The notes beneath the pieces are model-generated. The model did no database searches. It was not told the DNA's origin and worked only from the letters and a program-made list of their open reading frames with translations. This document shows, piece by piece, positions 1-5,858 of a DNA stretch of 16,111 nucleotides. Position 1 is the stretch's first letter, and each line of letters opens with the position of its first letter. The translations under genes were made by a program, and so were the position numbers. The stretch is from CAZEJK01 sp964512045 (GTDB lineage: Bacteria; Acidobacteriota; Thermoanaerobaculia; Thermoanaerobaculales; Sulfomarinibacteraceae): positions 1 through 16,111 of the forward strand of contig CAZEJK010000116.1 in NCBI GenBank assembly GCA_964512045.1. The letters are read 5' to 3'.

Positions 1-62
1 AACTCAACCCAGGCGCTTTGCTTCGAATTTTCGAAGATACGGCTCCGTGAGTCGCTAAACGC

Positions 63-431
63 TTACTGCAGGACCGTCCGGATCCGCTCGATCAGGTCGG
101 CGGTCGAGAACGGCTTCGTAACATAGCCGACAGCCCCGAGCCGACGGCCGCGCCGGAAGTCCTCTGACAGGTTCCGGGCGGTGAGAAGGATGATCGGAAG
201 ATCCCGGGTCCCCGCGTGTTGACGAAGCGACTCGGCAAGGTCGAAGCCGGAGGTGGCGGTGGCGAGACCAACGTCGAGCACCATCAGATCGACCGACGCG
301 GAGTGGAGGACTTCCCATGCTTCCTCCGCAGACCGGGCCTCGTACGTGACGTACCCTTCCCTGCGGAGCTTGAAGGAGAGAATGCGCAGGATATACGGCT
401 CGTCGTCCACGATGAGAATGCCCTGCGCCAT
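63..431 (-). CDS. Stand-alone response regulator receiver (CheY-like)
   Basis: A 122-residue single receiver domain with no output domain. It is expected to be phosphorylated on aspartate by a histidine kinase and to act by protein contact in the cytoplasm. The full receiver signature is visible: acidic pair D9-D10 in ILIVDDE, phospho-acceptor D53 in LMVLDVG, T84 in ILLTA, and K106 in VTKPF. The reading frame is open further upstream, but the domain begins at the ATG at 431 and the upstream residues are low-complexity and non-homologous. No good Shine-Dalgarno precedes this ATG; instead a TACACT -10-like box ends 7 nt before it, so a leaderless message is likely. The partner kinase is not in the window. 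The small membrane-protein gene lies 68 bp upstream on the same strand and may be co-transcribed. The family is certain; the pathway is unknown. Confidence 0.93.
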   Translation of the reverse strand: MAQGILIVDDEPYILRILSFKLRREGYVTYEARSAEEAWEVLHSASVDLMVLDVGLATATSGFDLAESLRQHAGTRDLPIILLTARNLSEDFRRGRRLGAVGYVTKPFSTADLIERIRTVLQ

Positions 432-438
432 TTGTTCG

Positions 439-444
439 AGTGTA
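439..444 (-). promoter_or_regulatory. Putative -10 box for a leaderless receiver gene
   Basis: The minus strand reads TACACT, then seven bases, then the ATG at 431. That spacing would place the transcription start at or within a base of the A of the ATG. No convincing -35 element is visible 16-18 bp upstream, so this is a weak, inferred call. Confidence 0.35.
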
Positions 445-499
445 CAACAGCTCCCGGCCAGGGGGCGGTGGCCGCAGTCGAGGTTTCGAGGAGCCAGGC

Positions 500-751
500 C
501 TACCCCTCGGTGTTGGAGAGGTCCCTGATCGCGGCAAGGAGCTCTACGACCAGGAGCAGGAGATGGAGCACTCCGATACCGCTGAGGGCGCCCTTGAACG
601 CCGGCGCGTCGAGTATCGCGCTCCACGCTGTCGGGAACGTCATCACTGCCCGTCGCCATGCGGGTCCCCATGGGAGCAGGAGGAGCAAGAAGCCGGCGTT
701 CGCCAAGTAGCTTGCGTAGAGGATCCCGACGAGTAGGCGCGCGGTTCGCAC
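500..751 (-). CDS. Small two-helix membrane protein, unrecognised
   Basis: An 83-residue protein I do not recognise as a named family. Two hydrophobic stretches are clear: residues about 3-27 (rich in Leu, ending in LLLLLPWG) and about 60-78 (VLHLLLLVVELLA). A basic loop containing WRR follows the first helix and a short acidic tail ends the protein. It is probably a small inner-membrane protein. The GTG at 757 abuts a TAGGAT -10-like box, whereas the second GTG at 751 lies exactly 6 nt after that box, so I place a leaderless start at 751. The receiver gene follows 68 bp downstream on the same strand, which suggests a shared transcript but proves no functional link. It could be a chance ORF, but the coherent helix pattern and codon use argue against that. 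Confidence 0.6.
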   Translation of the reverse strand: MRTARLLVGILYASYLANAGFLLLLLPWGPAWRRAVMTFPTAWSAILDAPAFKGALSGIGVLHLLLLVVELLAAIRDLSNTEG

Positions 752-757
752 TCGCAC

Positions 758-763
758 ATCCTA
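758..763 (-). promoter_or_regulatory. Putative -10 box (TAGGAT) for the small membrane protein
   Basis: The minus strand reads TAGGAT, a typical high-GC actinobacterial -10 hexamer, with a TTCGAC sequence 18 bp upstream as a possible -35. Six bases separate it from the GTG at 751. The divergent glycosyltransferase -10 box lies only about 30 bp away, so the two promoters share one short region. Confidence 0.45.
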
Positions 764-793
764 CAGCTGCTCGGCTGCTTGGTCGAACTCTGG

Positions 794-799
794 TACTGT
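794..799 (+). promoter_or_regulatory. Putative -10 box (TACTGT) for the glycosyltransferase
   Basis: TACTGT is followed by exactly seven bases and the ATG at 807, which would give a leaderless message. The GTG at 798, the longest possible start, lies inside this box, so ATG 807 is preferred. No recognisable -35 is present at 16-18 bp. Confidence 0.4.
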
Positions 800-806
800 G
801 ACGGCG

Positions 807-2012
807 ATGCTGGACGTGTCGTTGGGCCGCGAGCTTGTCTGGGCTTCTCCGCTCCCGCCGGTGCGCTCCGGGGTGAGCGACTATGCTGTGGAGCTACTGC
901 CGCCGTTGCATCGGCGTTGGCCGGTACGCGTCGCGTTACCGCCATCGGTGAGCGTTCTGCCACCACAGCTGGCAGAGGTCGGTATCGAGGCTGTGACGTC
1001 CGACGACGAAGCGAGCAGTGGTCAGATCCGTCTCGTCCATATTGGCAACAACCCGTATCACGAGTGGCTGCTGCCCTGGCTGGACCGGCAACGAGGGGTG
1101 GTCGTCCTCCACGATCTTGTCCTGCACCATTTGCTCGTGGAGTCGACCCTTGCCCGGGGCGATGTGGGCGCGTATGTCACCGCACTTGCAGCGGCGCATC
1201 CGGACGCCGGTTCGCAGCTTGCGGAGGCTCGGAGGTATGGGTTCACCGGGCGTCGCGATCCGTTTCTGTTTCCGGCGTTGTCGCTGGCGCTCGAGCGCTC
1301 CTGGGCAGTTGTTGTCCATTCGCGGTGGGCAATGGAGCGTGTCCGCCGTGCAGGGTTTCAGGGCCCCGTCCTCGAGCTTCCGATGGGGATCCTGGACCCG
1401 TTGCCGGTCGACCGTCACGAGGTACGCCGGCGGCTCGGGATCCCGGAGGGTGCGTTCGTGGTCATGCACGTTGGGTTCCTGACGCCTCAGAAAGGCCTCG
1501 AGGTCATCCTGGCTGCCGTGGCGTGCGCGCGTCGGGCCGGGGTGCCGGTGGTGTTGGTCCTCGTGGGTGCGGAAGCCGGAGGGGGAGCCGTGCGCAACGT
1601 GGCCGCTCGGATCGGCATCGAGGACAGTGTGATCGGTACGGGATGGATCGATTCCGAGGAGTTCGTCCGGGCGCCGGCAGCGGCGGATGTCGGCGTTGTG
1701 CTGCGAACACCTTCGGCGGGCGAGACATCGGCGGCGGCGCTTCGGTTTGTTGCGGGTGGGACACCGGTGCTCGTGCCGGGTGCCGCACAGTTCCTCGAGC
1801 TTGACGAGCGAGCTGCGCCGCGGATCACGCCGGGACCCGCTGCCGTTGCCGAGTGCGCGCGCTGGATCGTGCAGCTCGCTCGCCGCCCTGACGAGCTCGA
1901 GGAACGTCGGATGGCCGCCCGGCAGCTGTTTGAGCGGCGGCATCGCCTCGAGTCCAGCGCGGACTGCCTGGTGTCGTGGTTGCACGAGCTCGTGAATCGA
2001 GAGCGGGAGTAA
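807..2012 (+). CDS. Family 4 glycosyltransferase (GT-B fold)
   Basis: A 401-residue cytoplasmic or membrane-peripheral glycosyltransferase that would transfer a sugar from a nucleotide-sugar donor. The N-terminal acceptor domain begins with the typical PPVRSGVSDYA segment (about 17-27), followed by VVVLHDLVLHH (98-108) and AVVVHSRWAMERVR (167-180). The C-terminal donor domain starts at VVMHVGFLTPQKGLEVILAA (218-237). The donor-binding region reads SAGETSAAALRFVAGGTPVLV; E306 is the first Glu of the usual EX7E motif, but the second Glu is replaced by the LRF segment. Sequence length fits the family. No SD precedes the start; a -10-like box sits 7 nt upstream. The hydroxylase follows after 55 bp on the same strand. 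Sugar and acceptor cannot be predicted, and no polysaccharide cluster surrounds it. Confidence 0.88.
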   Translation: MLDVSLGRELVWASPLPPVRSGVSDYAVELLPPLHRRWPVRVALPPSVSVLPPQLAEVGIEAVTSDDEASSGQIRLVHIGNNPYHEWLLPWLDRQRGVVVLHDLVLHHLLVESTLARGDVGAYVTALAAAHPDAGSQLAEARRYGFTGRRDPFLFPALSLALERSWAVVVHSRWAMERVRRAGFQGPVLELPMGILDPLPVDRHEVRRRLGIPEGAFVVMHVGFLTPQKGLEVILAAVACARRAGVPVVLVLVGAEAGGGAVRNVAARIGIEDSVIGTGWIDSEEFVRAPAAADVGVVLRTPSAGETSAAALRFVAGGTPVLVPGAAQFLELDERAAPRITPGPAAVAECARWIVQLARRPDELEERRMAARQLFERRHRLESSADCLVSWLHELVNRERE

Positions 2013-2067
2013 TCTCCAACGGCAGTGGTGTTGCAAGGGGGTGCGTGAGCGCTCAGGGAGGGGACGG

Positions 2068-2877
2068 ATGAAGACAGAGATCGTCGAGCTGGAGGCAGAC
2101 CATCCCGGTTTCAACGATCCGAAGTACCGGCGGCGGCGCGATGAGATCGCCACCATCGCCATGGAGCACCAACGGGATGATCCGCCGCCGCGGGTGACCT
2201 ACACGGACTCGGAGCGAGCGACCTGGAAGGCGGCGTTCGAGAAGCTGGTGGACCTGTACGATGACCACGCGTGTGAGGAGTACCAACGGGCGTCTGCGGA
2301 GATCCAGTTCTCGGCCGAGGAGGTCCCCCAGCTGGCGGACGTTAGCGATTTCTTGACCGAGCGCACCGGCTTCCGCTTGCGGCCGGTCGCGGGCCTGGTG
2401 GATCCGCGGGAGTTCCTCAGCTCGCTCGCCGACCGCGTGTTCTGTGCCACCCAGTACGTCCGGCATTACTCGCGCCCGCACTATACGCCGGAGCCAGATG
2501 TGATCCACGAGCTGATGGGGCACGCCCCGATGTTTGCTATCCCTGAGCTCGCTGACATGTCCGAGAGGATCGGTCACGGAGCGGTGCGCGCCGATGACAG
2601 AGAGATCACGAGGATGGCGAGCCTGTACTGGTACACCATCGAGTTCGGAGTTCTCCGCCAGAACGGACGGCTGGTCGGCTACGGCGCCGGCCTCCTGTCG
2701 AGCTTTGGTGAGCTGGTGCATGCGACGACTGGTGGCGCCGAGGTTCGGCCGTTCGATCCCCGTGTGGCTCGCGATGTGCCGTACCCGATCACAACGTATC
2801 AACCGGTCGTGTGGGAGGTGGGCTCTCTGGCCGAGGCGTGTGAGCTGATGGACCGTTACGTGCAGGAGATTCCGTAG
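2068..2877 (+). CDS. phhA: Aromatic amino acid hydroxylase (phenylalanine 4-monooxygenase-like)
   Basis: A 269-residue non-heme iron, tetrahydropterin-dependent hydroxylase, probably converting phenylalanine to tyrosine with O2. The fingerprint YTPEPDVIHELMGH gives iron ligands H147 and H152; E192 in YWYTIEFGV is the third. SSFGEL (211-216) and GFRLRPVAGL (101-110) are further hallmarks. The N-terminal run DHPGFNDPKYRRRRDEIA and the overall order of motifs resemble the catalytic domain of animal phenylalanine/tyrosine/tryptophan hydroxylases, without their ACT regulatory or tetramerisation segments. Two positions that influence substrate choice differ from human PAH: His264 aligns with C126 and Val379 with I241. 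The ATG at 2068 is chosen because of the strong GGGAGGGG 5 nt upstream; a GTG at 2041 would extend it by nine residues. No pterin carbinolamine dehydratase gene is nearby. Confidence 0.93.
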   Translation: MKTEIVELEADHPGFNDPKYRRRRDEIATIAMEHQRDDPPPRVTYTDSERATWKAAFEKLVDLYDDHACEEYQRASAEIQFSAEEVPQLADVSDFLTERTGFRLRPVAGLVDPREFLSSLADRVFCATQYVRHYSRPHYTPEPDVIHELMGHAPMFAIPELADMSERIGHGAVRADDREITRMASLYWYTIEFGVLRQNGRLVGYGAGLLSSFGELVHATTGGAEVRPFDPRVARDVPYPITTYQPVVWEVGSLAEACELMDRYVQEIP

Positions 2878-2969
2878 GGGCTCTGTGGTGCTCCGGGGCC
2901 ATGACTGGTGCGCCCGCCGTACGCTGAGCGGTTTTCCGTGACGCTGCTCGAGCGAGGTCGAGTCCAGCG

Positions 2970-2975
2970 TAGAAT
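2970..2975 (+). promoter_or_regulatory. Putative -10 box (TAGAAT) for the channel gene
   Basis: TAGAAT lies in the 119-bp gap after the hydroxylase gene, about 20-30 bp before the channel start codons. No clear -35 hexamer is seen. It suggests that channel and RCK genes form their own transcription unit, separate from the hydroxylase. Confidence 0.4.
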
Positions 2976-2996
2976 GGCCCGACCTTCGCCTCGGGG

Positions 2997-4640
2997 GTGG
3001 ATGCCGTGACTGGCCACCGAACGTCCACAGACAGCTCGCTGCGCACTCGGCTTCGGGAGGTGATGGAGCCGTACCAGGGCGATGCAGGCTCGACTCGGCT
3101 CAGCTTGGTGGTCGACGTTGTCGTGCTCCTGCTGATCCTCGGGTCGTGTGGTCTGGTGGTGGCGGAGTGGATCTGGCCGGAGCATAGTGGTGCGCTGACC
3201 GGCCTCGAGGCGGTGTTCACGATTCTGTTCATCGTCGAGTACTTGGCCCGCTGGTATGGTGCCGAGAGCCGGGTACGGTTTCCATTGACACCGCTTGCAG
3301 TGTTGGACCTGCTGGCGATTCTCCCCGGGTTGGTTCTGCTCTCATCGGAGCTGTTCATGCTTCGCATGATTCGGGGCGTGCGACTGCTCCGGCTGCTGCG
3401 ACTGCTCCGGCTCGTCCGCCTCTTGCGGCTCGTCCGGTATGGACCGCTCCTGTATCGCGGCCTCATTCAGCTGCGCGTGTGGCTGTCGGCGACGATCGAT
3501 CAGTACCGGCTGCGCGACCTCGGGGGGCTGTTTCTCTCGGCGGTGGTTGCATGGTTCGTGGGTGCGAACCTGCTGCATGTGACGGAGCGGTCGCTTGCCG
3601 GACCGGAGAGCCCGTTTCACGGGTACTGGGAGTCGTACTGGAACATCCTGATCGTGCTCGTTTCCGGGATCGAGGATAAGGAGCCCATCACCGTTCTCGG
3701 CCGAGTGGAGGTCACTGCGCTCCTGATCGCCGGGCTGGTGATCGTCGGGATGCTGACCGGCGAGATCGTGTCGATCCTGGTGCGTCGCGTTCAGCGAGCC
3801 GGCCGGCTCCCGTTGAAGCCGCCGTCCGGACGTTTCGAGCAGCACATCGTGATCCTCGGAGCGAATCAGCACCTGGACAACATCATCTGCCAGGTCCATG
3901 CTGCGCTTGGCGGCCGGCACTTCATCGTTGTGGTCGCCGACAACGGTGAGGAGCTCAAGGCCGGAGAGGAGGCGGCGTTCTCGAAAGTGTTCGTCGTTCC
4001 CGGTGATCCCCGCCGAACCGAGGTGCTGGAGCGAGCGGACATCGACCACGCAGCACGTGTGATCGTCCTGGCTCCGGATGATGGTTTCCTCGACGATACG
4101 GAGGCCGACAACCTGTCGCTGATGGCGACGGTGGCTGTCGTCTGTCGTGGTCGGAAGGTGCCTCTGGTGGTGCAGCTGCGATCCAGCGAGAGCCTGCGGT
4201 TCACGCACGCCGTGCCGGAGGTCGACTTCGTGGTGTCGCGGGCTTTCGGCGAACGGATGCTGGCGCAGGCGGTGCTCAACCCCGGGGTCACCGAGGTGTA
4301 CGACCATCTGCTGACGTTCTCGACGGACTCGAACGAGATCTATACCGTCGAGGTGCCAGACCGGTTTGTTGGTATGGGGTTCCGGGACGTGCAGCTCGAG
4401 CTTCTCGAGCACGGGAGTGCAGTGACACCAATCGGGATCGATCGATCGCCACAGCACGCTCCGAATCGGCAGTTCTGGCTGTGTCCATGTGCTCGGGAGA
4501 GCGGACTGACATCAGAGGAGACCACGTTGAGGTCAGGAGATCGACTGGTGGTGCTGGCGTACCACCGACCGGAGTTTGCGGCTGACCGCGGGCGCGAGGT
4601 GTGGAGCGTGACGACGCTGACTCGTTCGGGAGGTGACTGA
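2997..4640 (+). CDS. Voltage-sensor-type ion channel with C-terminal RCK-like domain
   Basis: A 547-residue inner-membrane protein with six predicted helices: S1 about 36-57, S2 69-86, S3 97-117 (with D104), S4 121-147, S5 174-195, pore helix 209-223 and S6 233-262. S4 has Arg at 123, 126, 129, 132, 135, 138, 141, 144 and 147. The pore loop reads LVSGIEDKEPITVLGR, with no TVGYG K+ filter, so the permeant ion is uncertain. A cytosolic Rossmann-like RCK/TrkA-type domain begins at HIVILGAN (283-290) and lacks a GxGxxG nucleotide motif; a TrkA-C-like tail follows (about 446-523). The layout recalls RCK-gated K+ channels and CASTOR/POLLUX-type channels. The GTG at 2997 is used; the GTG at 3006 has GGGGG at a better distance (8 nt) and is an equal candidate. 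The companion RCK gene starts 2 bp after the stop. Confidence 0.88.
   Translation: MDAVTGHRTSTDSSLRTRLREVMEPYQGDAGSTRLSLVVDVVVLLLILGSCGLVVAEWIWPEHSGALTGLEAVFTILFIVEYLARWYGAESRVRFPLTPLAVLDLLAILPGLVLLSSELFMLRMIRGVRLLRLLRLLRLVRLLRLVRYGPLLYRGLIQLRVWLSATIDQYRLRDLGGLFLSAVVAWFVGANLLHVTERSLAGPESPFHGYWESYWNILIVLVSGIEDKEPITVLGRVEVTALLIAGLVIVGMLTGEIVSILVRRVQRAGRLPLKPPSGRFEQHIVILGANQHLDNIICQVHAALGGRHFIVVVADNGEELKAGEEAAFSKVFVVPGDPRRTEVLERADIDHAARVIVLAPDDGFLDDTEADNLSLMATVAVVCRGRKVPLVVQLRSSESLRFTHAVPEVDFVVSRAFGERMLAQAVLNPGVTEVYDHLLTFSTDSNEIYTVEVPDRFVGMGFRDVQLELLEHGSAVTPIGIDRSPQHAPNRQFWLCPCARESGLTSEETTLRSGDRLVVLAYHRPEFAADRGREVWSVTTLTRSGGD
3363..3437 (+). repeat. Degenerate 9-bp tandem repeat encoding the S4 arginine ladder
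   Basis: Units of the type CTGCTCCGG, CTGCTGCGA and CTCGTCCGC follow each other in frame and encode hydrophobic-hydrophobic-Arg triads. Nine arginine codons recur at 9-bp spacing. The repeat is internal to the channel gene and could expand or contract by slippage without frameshift. Confidence 0.85.
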
Positions 4641-4642
4641 TC

Positions 4643-5545
4643 GTGGTCCAGATCTTGGATCGATCGGAGCATGGGCCGAGCGCCGAGACGTTGAAGCGAT
4701 TGGTCGATCATATCGTCATCTTGAACGTGAACGCCAAGGTGGCCGGAGTCCTGCGCCAGCTCCACCACGGATGCAGTGGCGATCCTCCCGATGTGGTCGT
4801 AATGGTCCAAGAAGCGGGGCTGTGGGAACGGTACGGTGTGGGGTTTCTCGCGCAGCACTCGACTATCGAGAGCTGCCGAGTTTGCGTGGTCCAGGGATGT
4901 CCGGCCGAGCCGGCCGACCTGGCTGCGGTCCACATCGAGCGTGCTCGGGCTGCAGTCATCCTCGCCGACGATCGGCAGGGACAGATGGCGGATGCCCACT
5001 CGACGCTGGTGGCCGTGGCGATCGAGCGCCGCAACCCTCAGGTGCATACCGTGATCGAGCTGATCTCATCGGTCCACAGAGTCCATCTGCGCGCCACCGA
5101 GGTCAACGAGGTCGTCTGCCTCGGTGAGATGTCGGAGAAGCTGATCGCGCAGAGCTGTATCACGCCGGGGGTTCGCAATGTTCTCGAAAGCCTCGTTGCG
5201 GCGCGAGCCAACACCGCGAAGATCTTCGCCCCCCCGCTTCCACCCTCGTGTGAAGGGATGACGTACCGGCAGCTGGCACGGCGGGCGATTGCATCCTCTG
5301 TCGGTGTGGCGTGTGGTTTTGGTACCAAACGGGAGCTCAAGCTCGGCGCAGGCCACCATCCGCAGCAGGGTCCGATGACGTGGGTGGTGAACCCGCGAAC
5401 GGGCGCCGAGCCTGGTCTCGAGACGGTGCTCAGTGGGGGGGACTGTCTTCTCGTGATCGCCTATCAGCCTCCGGACCTTGATCGCCTCACAGCAGCGGAT
5501 AGCAGCTGTGACACGGACGAAAGCCGGAGTAGAGCGCGTCACTGA
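4643..5545 (+). CDS. Separate RCK/TrkA-N-like regulatory protein, companion of the channel
   Basis: A 300-residue soluble protein with no membrane segment. It carries an RCK-like Rossmann domain starting at VDHIVILNVNAKVAGVLRQL (21-40) and a TrkA-C-like region (about 195-275) ending in VLSGGDCLLVIAYQPP. It aligns along its length with the cytosolic part of the upstream channel: EKLIAQSCITPGV here against ERMLAQAVLNPGV there, and ARAAVILADD against ARVIVLAPDD. The two are therefore paralogues from a duplication. The glycine-rich nucleotide motif is missing, so NAD(H) binding is doubtful. The GTG start follows the channel stop by 2 bp, with the SD (GGGAGG) inside the channel's last codons, so translation is probably coupled and stoichiometric. 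It likely forms part of the channel's gating ring. Its last 59 bp overlap the opposite-strand metal-binding protein gene. Confidence 0.82.
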   Translation: MVQILDRSEHGPSAETLKRLVDHIVILNVNAKVAGVLRQLHHGCSGDPPDVVVMVQEAGLWERYGVGFLAQHSTIESCRVCVVQGCPAEPADLAAVHIERARAAVILADDRQGQMADAHSTLVAVAIERRNPQVHTVIELISSVHRVHLRATEVNEVVCLGEMSEKLIAQSCITPGVRNVLESLVAARANTAKIFAPPLPPSCEGMTYRQLARRAIASSVGVACGFGTKRELKLGAGHHPQQGPMTWVVNPRTGAEPGLETVLSGGDCLLVIAYQPPDLDRLTAADSSCDTDESRSRARH

Positions 5546-5774
5546 CACTTGCGAAGACGCGGATCGTGTCGTTCAAGTCGAGGAGAGGACAGCCCTCCAT
5601 GTGGAACACGTGGTCGGACTCGTTGGCGTAGTACAGCTCGGTGTCCATGGGACTGTGAAACGACCTCATCGAGTAGCGGCACCATGCCCACACAGCGAGA
5701 GCACCAAGACCGACGACAAGACCACCGAGAACAAGATGACGCTGGCGCACCCTCGACCTCCATGCTGCGAGCAT
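5487..5774 (-). CDS. Membrane-anchored protein with Ada-like metal-binding motif
   Basis: A 95-residue protein. Residues 1-12 are basic, 13-31 form one hydrophobic helix (LVLGGLVVGLGALAVWAW), and the rest is predicted to lie on one side of the membrane. The tail matches the small domain known from the N-terminus of Ada and from many short exported proteins: a YYAN-x-SDHVFHMEGC start, FASVSDALYSGFRPC, then HSC-x-P-like end. Putative ligands are H58, C62, C88 and C91, with His replacing the first Cys of Ada, which is common in such stand-alone versions. It likely binds zinc or another metal; nothing points to DNA repair. The gene ends inside the convergent RCK gene (59-bp overlap) and is divergent from the cyclic-nucleotide-binding gene. 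A TACACT -10-like box is visible upstream on the minus strand. Function unknown. Confidence 0.72.
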   Translation of the reverse strand: MLAAWRSRVRQRHLVLGGLVVGLGALAVWAWCRYSMRSFHSPMDTELYYANESDHVFHMEGCPLLDLNDTIRVFASVSDALYSGFRPCHSCYPLL

Positions 5775-5815
5775 CGCTCCCGGTCAGTGTATCATCACAG
5801 CATACGGTCTCGGGT

Positions 5816-5834
5816 GCACGGTGAAGCTCCGTGC
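5816..5834 (+). other. Hairpin in the leader of the cyclic-nucleotide-binding gene
   Basis: GCACGG and CCGTGC form a perfect 6-bp stem around a 7-nt loop, 10 nt before the AAGGAG ribosome-binding site. It may tune translation, but a 6-bp stem is common in GC-rich DNA. Confidence 0.25.
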
Positions 5835-5858
5835 GTGCCGTTCAAAGGAGCCATCACG

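Noticed and set aside
21..36. CTTCGAATTTTCGAAG, an inverted repeat after the receiver gene
   Set aside because: 7-bp arms with a 2-nt centre cannot form a normal terminator hairpin and no T tract follows on the minus strand; at most a chance palindrome or an unknown protein site.
936..2162. 408-codon minus-strand frame opposite the glycosyltransferase
   Set aside because: Spans two real genes on the other strand and has no coherent fold signature.
5478..5858. Upstream in-frame extension of the cyclic-nucleotide-binding protein
   Set aside because: Residues before ATG 5859 are non-homologous, and a clear AAGGAG sits 8 nt before that ATG; the stretch also overlaps two other genes.
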